Part shown: in pieces, positions 35,298 through 44,613 of the stretch
How positions within the stretch are numbered: the first letter of the stretch is position 1
Layout of the letters: each line of letters begins with the position of its first letter
DNA from: a virus
IMG/VR virus record: IMGVR_UViG_3300025543_000034
Coordinates: 1 to 54,412 of that record
Strand: one strand, 5' to 3'
DNA: 54,412 nt
Notes under the pieces: model-generated
Seen by the model: only the letters and a program-made list of their open reading frames with translations
Database searches by the model: none
Told to the model about the DNA's origin: nothing
Made by a program: the position numbers and the translations under genes

Positions 35298-35618
35298 TTA
35301 TTTGAATGTTTTGACAACTTTAGGTCCTTTGATAAAGTCCACTTTCTTTTGATAGTGATCAACACTACCGTCGATAGCAGCTTCAGCAGATTCTAAAGTT
35401 TCACGTCTAGTTACATCGAACCATCTGTCGCAACATTCGTCTTCGTTACAATCACAGCTGGGGTCTTTGTACTCGGTTTGAAAATAACCATTAGGTAACT
35501 GAACTATTCTCCAGTTTTTCTTTTCAGCTAAATGCTTCCAAGCTTTAATAGTTTCTTCTGAAATTTGTGGTGTTTTGGGTTGACCCATTGAAGAGGTCAA
35601 CGAATAAAAATAAGTCAT
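35298..35618 (-). CDS. Cys-rich small protein upstream of groEL
   Basis: 106 residues, or 96 from an internal Met (MGQPKTP) at position 11. A helix-rich first part (ISEETIKAWKHLAEKKNWRI), then VQLPNGYFQTEYKDPSCDCN and EDECCDRWFDVTRRETLESA. The cluster CxC...CC in an acidic context could bind a metal such as zinc. It ends basic (KKVDFIKGPKVVKTFK). It lies 29 bp upstream of groEL in the same direction and is the first gene after an operator-like dyad. I do not recognise a function; an accessory to the chaperonins is only a guess from position. Confidence 0.6.
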   Translation of the reverse strand: MTYFYSLTSSMGQPKTPQISEETIKAWKHLAEKKNWRIVQLPNGYFQTEYKDPSCDCNEDECCDRWFDVTRRETLESAEAAIDGSVDHYQKKVDFIKGPKVVKTFK

Positions 35619-35656
35619 CGTTTTTTGGTTTTAAGGGTTAAACATTATTTTTGGTT

Positions 35657-35700
35657 TATATCACTACCACAGTGATATAGGTTTAGTTATACTATCACTT
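35657..35700 (-). promoter_or_regulatory. Operator-like dyad before the groEL gene group
   Basis: A perfect 9-bp inverted repeat, TATATCACT / AGTGATATA (35657-35665 and 35671-35679), around ACCAC. A further half site TATCACTT is at 35693-35700, 34 bp from the first arm start. It lies in the 101-bp gap between the fibre-associated 119-aa gene and the 106-aa/groEL/groES genes. No U-tract follows on the minus strand, so a terminator is unlikely; a repressor or activator site is more plausible. It is not CIRCE, the usual HrcA operator of groE operons. Confidence 0.5.
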
Positions 35701-35719
35701 GTTTTTTACAAAACTTACA

Positions 35720-36079
35720 CTACTCAGCTGGTGGTGGTGTTGGGTTTTGCCATGTAAAGTATAAATCTTCATTTACAGGTGTAATTTGTTTTGCTATTTG
35801 TGCTTCAATACTAGCTGCCATTGAAGCTACATCTAACGCATCTTCAAGCCATCCTATTACTACATTTTCAAAAGCTTCAGTATTTTCATAAGGTGTAAAA
35901 GGTTCACCAGCCACATAAGTAAAGCTTTGAGCACCTATTTGTGATGCGCTGTAAGTTTGCCCTCCAGATTCTTCAGAACCTGAGTAAGTCCAATGCACTG
36001 TGTATATCACGTTATCCTCACCTTCAGATTGGATATGTGCATTCATTTGGTTAATCGTCCATTTGTAAGTAATTGCCAT
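35720..36079 (-). CDS. Fibre-associated small phage protein (DUF7936-like)
   Basis: 119 residues. MAITYKWTINQMNAHIQSEG, VIYTVHWTYSGSEE, then ASQIGAQSFTYVAGEPFTPY and FENVVIGWLEDALDVASMAA followed by SIEAQIAKQ and PVNEDLYFTWQNP. This matches a small protein family (IxYxWxIxxM..., VxxVHWxY, VIGWLExxLDVxxMxxxLxxQIxxQxxP) seen beside tail-fibre genes of marine phages. It follows the 1673-aa fibre gene by 4 bp, so a role in fibre attachment or assembly is likely, but no function has been shown that I know of. Confidence 0.65.
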   Translation of the reverse strand: MAITYKWTINQMNAHIQSEGEDNVIYTVHWTYSGSEESGGQTYSASQIGAQSFTYVAGEPFTPYENTEAFENVVIGWLEDALDVASMAASIEAQIAKQITPVNEDLYFTWQNPTPPPAE

Positions 36080-36083
36080 AGTT

Positions 36084-39000
36084 TTAATTTTCTAATTGTT
36101 CTATTCTTAATTTTAAATTATCTATTATCTCTTGTTGTTCTTGCATAGCTTTTACAAGCATTGGAACTAAAACAGAGTATTTTACAGATTTATATACTTC
36201 ACCTTCTGGTCCATTTTCTATATCAGGTTGTTTATCTTCATCAACTAAACCAGGAAAAACATCTTCTACTTCTTGTGCTATTAAACCTATTTGTTTTAAA
36301 TTATCACCTCTAAAATTAAAGTTTTTAACTCTTAATTTTTTAATATCTTCTAGTTTTGGGGTAGCATCAACAACGTTTTCTTTTAATCTTATATCTGACA
36401 ATTGACCATAGCTGTTATTAAGGTTATTTATATTACCATTACCGTATATAATAATTGTATTTACGCTATTAGCTTGGTTAACCATCCAATACCAATTAGT
36501 TGCTGCGGTTTTAGAGGTATACATTAACATTTGCTCTACAGTTGTATTAGAATGTCCTTGTAATTTAAAAGGAACACCATTACTGGCTGTAGCTGTTAAA
36601 TGTAATGTGGCACTTGGAGACGCGTTATTTATACCAACTTCACCATTTGACTCAATATAAACTCTTCCTGAGCCATTAGTTCCTAATGTCATTTTGTTAT
36701 TACTGTGATCATAATCCACATAACCACCTAACCCATTTTCGTCTTCAAAATGAAAATGACCAACTGTTGAAGAGCTAGAGTTTAATATTAAATCAGAAGT
36801 ACCAGAAGTTGTCCCACATATTAAATTACCTGAAACCTGCAGTTTAGCATTAGGACTTGTCACACCTATTCCAACATCCCCATTTTGATCAATAGTTAAT
36901 CTTTGTTGAGGACTAGAACCTATACTGTTGCTAGAAGTAAAAAATTTTAATATACCACCACCACTAGATCCTTGACCGGGTCCTTGTGCTACTGAAGCTA
37001 TTATTTGAGAACTACAATATCCGTTTGTTGAGTCATCTTTTCCAACAAATTGAATAACTCCTAAATCATCACCTGCTGATATAACCGTTTCTTGATTTAC
37101 AAAAGTAGCAACCCCGGCAAAACCTCCTAAACCACTACTCATAAAACCTCCTATAACAAGATCACCATTACCATTAGCCCAATTAGTAGGAGAATATCCA
37201 TATGTTGGCTTATTTAATAATGTACTTTTTATAGATATAGAACCTGTATTTGTAGAACCAACTGATGAATTACCACTTGCAAATATTCTTCCGTTAACTT
37301 CTAACTCTCTACTAGGACTCGATGTTTGAATACCTAAACGCTTGTTGCTGTTGTCCCAATAAAAATCATTATCACCTGAAATATTGGTAGAGCTTGTCCA
37401 AAATGAAGCTTGACCAGCAGCACCTGTTCCTGTAACCGTTCCAGTGTTATTTGTAAAAGGTAAATCAGAAACATTAGCTCTAGATATTATTTCTTGATTA
37501 CTCGTTCCTAAATAAATAATTTCACCTTGTGTTGGCACTGTTGTTCCTCTATCATCTGCTGGACCATTTTTTATAAAGTTATTACTACCACTATAACTTA
37601 TATAATTTATATCAGCATTTATTTGAGTTGCTGGATTACCACTAAAATTAATTCCATTACCCGCTGTATATGTTGTATTATTATCTGTCCAAGGAACATT
37701 GACAAACATTTTTTCACTACTCAACTCAACAGGGTAATTTTTTCCGTTTTCAGAATAACCTATTTGGACGCCTCCTCTAGTTCCATTAGCAGCTAAAGGT
37801 AATGAGTAAACTGTATCAGGTGATGTTAGTGTCATTACAAATGGATCACTTGTACTGCCCACACCTGTAAGGTTTGTGCTTAACGCACCTGTTGCTGTTA
37901 CAAATTTTAAATATTTTGCGTCGTTAATAGTTTTATCATCATCACCAGAATCTCTTACATACCATTTTGTATTTTCTTGAGTATTTTCATATTCAGGTAT
38001 ATTTAAAACACCTGCGCTAAGCGTTGAAGCCCCTGAAGTTCCTGTTGTTGTTAAACTTGTTACAAGACCATCTCCAGTTCCAGCACCAATTTTTGTTCTA
38101 ATAGTCGCAGCTGTTACATTTGCGTTTCCAAACGACATATTTCCCTGCGCATCATCTACTATTATAGCTGGTAAACCTGTATCACTTATTGCTGTACTTG
38201 CTATTGTTATCGTGCCATTATTACCAGATATTGATATATCATTACCATCAGCAAAAGTAACTGTACTAGTAGAACTATCACTACCTGTTAAAGTTATTAC
38301 TTTAGTATTACCACTTCCTATAGTATATGTTGTATTATCATTATCTGAATAGCTAGGCACGTCCCACGTATTGTCTTTGCTTAAAAATCTTGTAGATGTA
38401 CTAGAAGTTCCATCAACAGCTGATAAATCTATAGTACCCATTGTTACAGCTCCTGTGGCTGTTGAATTTTCAGTAGCTGAAATATAAGTTCCATTAGTAT
38501 TTGTAAAAGTTTCTACACCTTGGTTGTCAGGTGGAGTAGCCCAAGTACCATCACCTTTTAAAAATTTAACATTATCCGCAGCTGCGGGAGCAGGCACTAA
38601 ACCTGATGTACCCGCGTTTGTACCATCAGCACCTGTAAACGCACTATATGTTGTTTCATTTACCCACGTGGCATCTCCTCTTAAAAATTTACCTTCTGCA
38701 CCAGCTGGTGGGGCTACAACTAAACCGCTTGTTCCAGCCGTATTAGCACTAGCTCCTGTAAAATTACTATATGTTGTGTTTGTATCTGGCGATGTCAATG
38801 TCATTACAAAATTACCAGCACTAGGTTCTGTTAATACTGTACCTAAAGGTCCTGTCGCAGTTACAAATTGTATTGTTTCTCCACTATCAACTACACTTGA
38901 AGCTGGATTTGTCGCATTGTCTTTTATAGTCCAATTATATGTTCCACCACTTGACCAAGGCACGTTAACAACCAATTGATCACTAGCATTTTTTGTTACA

Positions 39001-41105
39001 CCATAAGTTCTACCTGCCGTTTCTGATTGAGCTTCTGCAGCTGGTGTAGAACCAAAATCGTATCTAATTTTACCAAGACCAAGTGTGCTAGTAGTCATTG
39101 CACTGTATGTGGTATCTGTATCTACCCAAGGTACGTTAACAACTAAGTTACTACTATTGTTATCTAATTGTACTGCATAAGTTCTGTTAGCCGTTGTAGA
39201 TAAGCTTTCAGGTGCGTTACCAGCTGTTGCATCTACATTAACATCAAACTCTAATGTGTTTAATGTTAAACCAGTTCCAGCTGTATATTCTGTATTAGTA
39301 TCTGAAGCTGCAATAGTAAAGTTATTAGCATCAGTATATGTAAAAGTTATATTAGCACCTTTAACTATTTTTATGTCTTGCGTTCCACTTCCAGCACCAC
39401 TTAAAACTTTTCTTAATATTATATCGTTTGTAGATTGTTGCCAAGAGTTTGTATATATGTTTTGTGTATTAGTGTCTGTTGTATAAGCAGGCACCGCCCA
39501 AGTATTATTTTTTGTTAAGAATCTTTGTGATGTACCAGTATTGTTTCCATCAGCAGCACTTAGATCAGCTGTAACTGTTACAGCGCCTGTTGTTGCATTA
39601 TTAGGTGTTAAATCAATAAAAGTGCCATCAGTAGTTGTTATACTAGTTACACCGGAGTTTGTAGCCGGTACTCTAGTCCAAGCGGTTCCATCATAAACAG
39701 CCCAATCACCTAAATTCCACGTGCTAGGTGGGTTTGTACCACCATTAGGATATGCAGTTCCAGCCACATCACATATCCATAAAAAACCAGCACCTTTATT
39801 GGAAGCATCAGTTAAATCTGGTGTTCCACCGCCACCGCCTGAAGCATCCCAAGTTCCTTTAAACTGTAAACCAGTAGGTATTGCAGCCCAAGTTCCATCA
39901 CCTTTTAAATAAGTTGTTCCAGTTCCACCCTCTGGTACGTAACCTACGTTAGCCCCACCAACGTATTTTGCCGATGTTAATGTTAATTCTCTATTTGTTA
40001 TACTTTCCGAAAGAGGTGCACCTGTAGAATCTGCTGTAGCTAAAGTAACTCCAGTTACACCAGTGTCTGTACCAGTTAAAGTTATTGTATTTCCCGTTTG
40101 TGAAGCTGCAACATTTCCAGAACCTAGTATTAAAACAGTTCCACCACTATCACTTAATAATACACCAGAGTCAGTGTTGTCTGATCCAGTACCTGTAATA
40201 GTTTGAACAGTTTGAGTATCTGTCCAAGGTACGTTAACATACATTTGATCTGAGTCAAGCTCTACGGGATAATTTTTAGCATTTTCTGTATATCCAATTT
40301 TAACACCACCTAAATCTGAAGATGTAGCAACCGGTAATACATAAGGTGTGTCAGTCCAAGGAACGTTAACAAACATTTTTTCACTACTAAGTTCTACAGG
40401 ATAATTTTTACCGTTTTCTACATAACCTATTTGTACACCACCTCTTGTACCATCAGCAGCTAAAGGTAAAACATATGGTGTATCAGTCCAAGGAACATTT
40501 ACATAAGCTTGTTCATTGCTTAATACAACAGGGTAGTTTTTTGCATTTTGAGTGTAACCTATTTTTATACCACCAAGTGCTACAGTTGTTGCAACTGGTA
40601 AAACATATGGTGTTGGTATAGTTGGAAAAGTAACTAAGTTACCTAAACCATTTATATATTGAGCAGCTGTACCCGCACCTGTAACTGTTAACGTTCCAGA
40701 CTGAGTTATTGGTGAATTAGCCACTGTAAATGCAGCTGGCATTGACAAACCAACACTTGTCACACCTTGAGCAGCAACATTGACCCATTGCGTTCCTGTA
40801 GCTGTAGAACTTAACAACTGACCTGCTGTCCCTGGTTGATTGCTTGAATCATAGTATCCACCTGCAACTTTTAAACTATTAGATATAACAATAGAGTTAG
40901 TTGTTGTATTACCTATATTCGTAACTTGTTGCAGATTTTGTGCTGCACCTTGGGCCGCAACTAAATCAAGCAATGACCCAACCGTAAAACTAACTGTAGG
41001 ATTACCAACAACTGGATCCTGCGCATTTTCATCATAAGTTACAGTACCTATAAGTAAATCATCTCTTTTCGGTGTGTTTAAAGGATACGAATATATTATT
41101 GCCAT
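36084..41105 (-). CDS. Tail fibre with S74 chaperone domain
   Basis: 1673 residues. The N-terminal anchor is MAIIYSYPLNTPKRDDLLIG then GNPTVSFTVGSLLDLVAAQG, shared with the 1236-aa and 207-aa proteins. Next come three tandem 44-residue repeats (consensus TPYVLPVAT...GG.KIGY..N.KNYPV.L......VNVPWTD), a GTWDA/GDWAVYDGTAWTRV module, long beta-rich Thr/Ser/Asn repeats, then GIGxTSP motifs. The last about 105 residues are an intramolecular chaperone (peptidase S74): SDIRLKENVVDATPKLEDIK, GLIAQEVEDVFPGLVDE and a terminal coiled coil. The S74 domain trimerises the fibre and then cuts itself off at the Ser-Asp. The protein binds the host surface. Confidence 0.85.
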   Translation of the reverse strand: MAIIYSYPLNTPKRDDLLIGTVTYDENAQDPVVGNPTVSFTVGSLLDLVAAQGAAQNLQQVTNIGNTTTNSIVISNSLKVAGGYYDSSNQPGTAGQLLSSTATGTQWVNVAAQGVTSVGLSMPAAFTVANSPITQSGTLTVTGAGTAAQYINGLGNLVTFPTIPTPYVLPVATTVALGGIKIGYTQNAKNYPVVLSNEQAYVNVPWTDTPYVLPLAADGTRGGVQIGYVENGKNYPVELSSEKMFVNVPWTDTPYVLPVATSSDLGGVKIGYTENAKNYPVELDSDQMYVNVPWTDTQTVQTITGTGSDNTDSGVLLSDSGGTVLILGSGNVAASQTGNTITLTGTDTGVTGVTLATADSTGAPLSESITNRELTLTSAKYVGGANVGYVPEGGTGTTYLKGDGTWAAIPTGLQFKGTWDASGGGGGTPDLTDASNKGAGFLWICDVAGTAYPNGGTNPPSTWNLGDWAVYDGTAWTRVPATNSGVTSITTTDGTFIDLTPNNATTGAVTVTADLSAADGNNTGTSQRFLTKNNTWAVPAYTTDTNTQNIYTNSWQQSTNDIILRKVLSGAGSGTQDIKIVKGANITFTYTDANNFTIAASDTNTEYTAGTGLTLNTLEFDVNVDATAGNAPESLSTTANRTYAVQLDNNSSNLVVNVPWVDTDTTYSAMTTSTLGLGKIRYDFGSTPAAEAQSETAGRTYGVTKNASDQLVVNVPWSSGGTYNWTIKDNATNPASSVVDSGETIQFVTATGPLGTVLTEPSAGNFVMTLTSPDTNTTYSNFTGASANTAGTSGLVVAPPAGAEGKFLRGDATWVNETTYSAFTGADGTNAGTSGLVPAPAAADNVKFLKGDGTWATPPDNQGVETFTNTNGTYISATENSTATGAVTMGTIDLSAVDGTSSTSTRFLSKDNTWDVPSYSDNDNTTYTIGSGNTKVITLTGSDSSTSTVTFADGNDISISGNNGTITIASTAISDTGLPAIIVDDAQGNMSFGNANVTAATIRTKIGAGTGDGLVTSLTTTGTSGASTLSAGVLNIPEYENTQENTKWYVRDSGDDDKTINDAKYLKFVTATGALSTNLTGVGSTSDPFVMTLTSPDTVYSLPLAANGTRGGVQIGYSENGKNYPVELSSEKMFVNVPWTDNNTTYTAGNGINFSGNPATQINADINYISYSGSNNFIKNGPADDRGTTVPTQGEIIYLGTSNQEIISRANVSDLPFTNNTGTVTGTGAAGQASFWTSSTNISGDNDFYWDNSNKRLGIQTSSPSRELEVNGRIFASGNSSVGSTNTGSISIKSTLLNKPTYGYSPTNWANGNGDLVIGGFMSSGLGGFAGVATFVNQETVISAGDDLGVIQFVGKDDSTNGYCSSQIIASVAQGPGQGSSGGGILKFFTSSNSIGSSPQQRLTIDQNGDVGIGVTSPNAKLQVSGNLICGTTSGTSDLILNSSSSTVGHFHFEDENGLGGYVDYDHSNNKMTLGTNGSGRVYIESNGEVGINNASPSATLHLTATASNGVPFKLQGHSNTTVEQMLMYTSKTAATNWYWMVNQANSVNTIIIYGNGNINNLNNSYGQLSDIRLKENVVDATPKLEDIKKLRVKNFNFRGDNLKQIGLIAQEVEDVFPGLVDEDKQPDIENGPEGEVYKSVKYSVLVPMLVKAMQEQQEIIDNLKLRIEQLEN
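40222..40617 (-). repeat. Three 132-bp tandem repeats in fibre gene
   Basis: Units start at 40222, 40354 and 40486, exactly 132 bp (44 codons) apart, each beginning with GTCCAAGG on the plus strand. A fourth diverged copy starts at 37687. They encode beta-rich units of the fibre shaft. Confidence 0.85.
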
Positions 41106-41106
41106 A

Positions 41107-44100
41107 TTATTTATTTTCTAATTCTTTTACTCTTGCTTCTAATTCTTGTACTGCCGCTACCAATAGTGGTACTAATTTAGCTTGATCTATACCTTGTGGT
41201 ATAATACCACCTTCTTCATCAACTTCATCTTTTTCTCCTACAATAGCTTCAGGAACTATATCTTGCACTTCATGTGCTATAAATCCATCTACTACTTTAC
41301 CAGGCTCTTCTATAAAATTAAATCTACTTGGTTTTAATTGATTAAGTCTAGATATAGAATCACTTATTGGAATAATATTTTCCTTTAATCTATAATCAGA
41401 ACTTGTAACATATGAAGTTGCTGAACCGGATGTAGATATTCGCCCTACATAAGCTTGACTTGTTCCTGGATTTTTATGGTAAAATTCTATTTGATTAGTT
41501 CCAAATTGATTACTACCAAACATCATTATATTTGCAGCTGTATCAGGAACATAAAACATACTATTTCCACCACTAGCAAAAAAGTTACTTGCAGCAAATC
41601 TAGCTGTAAATACATTAGTAATTGTGGTTGTAGGCCCAGTATGTAAAGTTGTTTGCGGAGATGTATTTCCAATCCCTACGTTTCCATCATTCAACACGGT
41701 CATTTTTGTAGAATAAGTAGTTCCATCATAGCTACCAATAGTTAATACACCTTGCCCAGTTGAGGTTTTGTTTGGAAAATAAATACTATGTTCATAAGCA
41801 GCACCACCCATATCTGTACCTAAACCCATCCAAGCATCTGCATCCGCATCTAAACCATAAGTTTGTATTCTTGGGCCACCAAAGAAAGCTCCACTGACCA
41901 TAATAGCAGGTGTAGCAGCATTAACTTTAGCTACTGATAATCTATAATCTGGACTTGTATCTCCAATCCCGACATTACCGCCAGATAGTATAGACATTCT
42001 TTGTATGCCAGATGTAGCAAAAACTAAATTTTGAGCTTCAGTGGTCCACAAAAAAGCATGAGAATCATTAACACCTAATCTTAATCCGTGAGTTTGTGTA
42101 CCTCTTGTAATCTTCATTCCAATATTACCACTAGCGGATGAAGTATGTAAATTTAATTTATCTTGAGGCGAATTCGTCCCGATTCCTACGTTGCCTCCAC
42201 CTTTAACTACCATTCTTGCAACACCACTTGTTCCTAAAACAACAAAGTCTTGTCCATTTCTAGGCTCAACAACTAAATTACCAGATGTTCCCGTAAATGG
42301 ATATGCACTACCCGTATTTTCAGTAGAGTATATTGTAGAATATGTTAAATTAGAAGCCGCTACTATATTATTTCTAATACCTATTCTTCCTCCATTTATA
42401 TCTAATTTACTAGCAGGCGAAGAAACTCCAATTCCTAAGTTCCCTCCTAATACATTTATAAAACTATTAGCACCATCATTTGTTAATCTATAAGCGTAAT
42501 TACCTTGTGGACTTGTGTCAAAACCTGCTAAATATCCAGAAACAAAAATACTTCCTCTAACGTCTAATTTAGTTAGTGGACCAGTCGTTCCAATTCCTAC
42601 ATTATAATCAGAAGCAAATTTACCCATTGTAAGCATATTGGTTATATTACCACCTGATGAAATTACATCAAAATATGCAACCTCTCTATCGCCATCTTTT
42701 CTTCCAGCTTTTATTAATAAACCTCTGTCATTTGAATGATTAATAAGTATTGCTGAACCAGTATTATTACTATCGTTTCCTGCTTGAAATCTAGCTGCTA
42801 AATTATAAGTGCCTGCTGTGCTTGGGCCAACAACGTGTAGCTTTGGGACATTTATTGTTAAATCACCATCATTAGGCGATGTAGTTCCGATTCCTACGTT
42901 ACCATCACCGTTGATACGCATTCTTTCTGCATTATTAGTTCTAAAAGCCATATGGTTGTCAGCGTGGTCATAACTAATTCTACCAATATCATTATCACTT
43001 GCATCACCAAAATCAATAAAAGTTTCTAAGCCGTCAGCACAATTAAATCTTAAACCATCTTGGTCAGCGTGGCTAATGTTTAATTTCATATTTGGCGAAG
43101 GAGTTCCAATTCCTACGTTTCCAGAACTGTCTATACGCATTCTTTCTGAACCATTTGTTACTATTCTATAAGGATGATTAGATAAAGTACCATTAGTCAT
43201 TCCATTAGTCGAATCAGGATAAATATAAGCATCGACAGAATTATCTGAACTTCTTAATCTTATTCCCCCTGCTTTTGAAGTGACTGTACCTTTTATATGT
43301 AAAGTTGTAGCACCAGATGAAATTGAAGATGGGTCTGTTTCATTTATTCCTACATTCCCTCCAGAAGCTATACGCATTCTTTCTGCTCCCCCAGTATAAA
43401 ATTTCATTGGTACACTTCCGTCAGCAAGCAAACTTACTTCATCACTATCAGTATATACTCTAAAAAATCTTGTACCATCGCCGAATCTTGCAACATTACC
43501 TGAAACTTGTACGTCTAATTTATGTGCAGGCGAAGTCGTTCCGATACCTACGTTCTGATTAAAATAAGTATTACCATTTTGCAGCATTACCATATGATAG
43601 TAATTAGCAGTACCTAATCTATACGATTCATCAGCTAAAACTAAAGCAGAACCCATTACAGTATCGGTTGCTGGTTTTGTAATAAATAAACCTGATCTTG
43701 TGTTTTCTGACCTTAATTGCAAAGAAGCATCTGTATTTCTTTTTAAATAATTTAAACCATTTGCTGTTATAGGTCCATAAAAAGTAGATGTAGCACTAGT
43801 GCCATATGCAAAATTTGAACCACCATAAACTGAAAGACCTTGGTTAGGGGTACTAGTTTCTCCTTGGCCCCAACCTGCCGGATTTCCAATACCTACTTTG
43901 TTATATAAATGCATGAACTCATTGGTAAATTGGCCTCTAGCACCTTTAAAATGTATAGATTCAGAAGCTGTAAATGAAGTTAATGTTGAAAAAGTTTTAT
44001 TGGCGGTTATTGTTTGAGCTGTACCAATGGTTACATAAGGACCACCTGGTGGACTCAAATTGTCTACATAATCTTTAGTTGCAAAATTTGCAGCAGCAGT

Positions 44101-44613
44101 AGGTGTTATACCACTTACTAATCCTGTAAAAGTTGTAGTGCCTCCAGTGGTCATCTCCATTATGTTTGTAGTGTTATGCCTTATACTAAACAAATTAGAG
44201 TTTGCTGCTGGATACCTAACTAATGTCCATTGACCAACGCCACTTCCACTTGTTCCACTAACTGCACCAAGAACTAAACTAGAATAATCATTAGAACCAG
44301 GAAACATTCTAATGTTTTCATTATAACTATTACCATTTGATATTTGAACCGTTGAAAAGGTTGCGGTTGTTCCAGTTAAAACTCCACCAACAGTAAATGA
44401 TATACCAGAAGCCGTAGCTGTAGCACCAGTAAGCGTACCTCCAGATAAAGGTAAATACGGTCCACCAATAACGGTTGAAGCGTCAACCCAAGTTGGGGCT
44501 GCATTACCGTTTGATTTTAATATCTGTCCACTAGTTCCATGAGATGTACTGAATAGTATAGCCCCAGTGGAATGGACGTCAAATAATCCGTTTATATTAG
44601 ATAATGATGCCAT
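41107..44613 (-). CDS. Tail fibre with S74 chaperone domain
   Basis: 1168 residues. The N-terminus MASLSNINGLFDVHSTGAIL is the second anchor type, shared with the 704-aa and 612-aa proteins. The shaft contains about nine GNVGIGxTSP units, each followed by a KLxV strand and a 50-100 residue beta segment. The C-terminal S74 domain begins SSDYRLKENIIPISDSISRL and continues DGFIAHEVQDIVPEAIVGEK to a coiled-coil end (LEARVKELENK). It differs clearly in sequence from the S74 domains of the other two fibres. It lies 1 bp from the 1673-aa gene and abuts the 704-aa gene. Probable receptor-binding fibre. Confidence 0.83.
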   Translation of the reverse strand: MASLSNINGLFDVHSTGAILFSTSHGTSGQILKSNGNAAPTWVDASTVIGGPYLPLSGGTLTGATATASGISFTVGGVLTGTTATFSTVQISNGNSYNENIRMFPGSNDYSSLVLGAVSGTSGSGVGQWTLVRYPAANSNLFSIRHNTTNIMEMTTGGTTTFTGLVSGITPTAAANFATKDYVDNLSPPGGPYVTIGTAQTITANKTFSTLTSFTASESIHFKGARGQFTNEFMHLYNKVGIGNPAGWGQGETSTPNQGLSVYGGSNFAYGTSATSTFYGPITANGLNYLKRNTDASLQLRSENTRSGLFITKPATDTVMGSALVLADESYRLGTANYYHMVMLQNGNTYFNQNVGIGTTSPAHKLDVQVSGNVARFGDGTRFFRVYTDSDEVSLLADGSVPMKFYTGGAERMRIASGGNVGINETDPSSISSGATTLHIKGTVTSKAGGIRLRSSDNSVDAYIYPDSTNGMTNGTLSNHPYRIVTNGSERMRIDSSGNVGIGTPSPNMKLNISHADQDGLRFNCADGLETFIDFGDASDNDIGRISYDHADNHMAFRTNNAERMRINGDGNVGIGTTSPNDGDLTINVPKLHVVGPSTAGTYNLAARFQAGNDSNNTGSAILINHSNDRGLLIKAGRKDGDREVAYFDVISSGGNITNMLTMGKFASDYNVGIGTTGPLTKLDVRGSIFVSGYLAGFDTSPQGNYAYRLTNDGANSFINVLGGNLGIGVSSPASKLDINGGRIGIRNNIVAASNLTYSTIYSTENTGSAYPFTGTSGNLVVEPRNGQDFVVLGTSGVARMVVKGGGNVGIGTNSPQDKLNLHTSSASGNIGMKITRGTQTHGLRLGVNDSHAFLWTTEAQNLVFATSGIQRMSILSGGNVGIGDTSPDYRLSVAKVNAATPAIMVSGAFFGGPRIQTYGLDADADAWMGLGTDMGGAAYEHSIYFPNKTSTGQGVLTIGSYDGTTYSTKMTVLNDGNVGIGNTSPQTTLHTGPTTTITNVFTARFAASNFFASGGNSMFYVPDTAANIMMFGSNQFGTNQIEFYHKNPGTSQAYVGRISTSGSATSYVTSSDYRLKENIIPISDSISRLNQLKPSRFNFIEEPGKVVDGFIAHEVQDIVPEAIVGEKDEVDEEGGIIPQGIDQAKLVPLLVAAVQELEARVKELENK

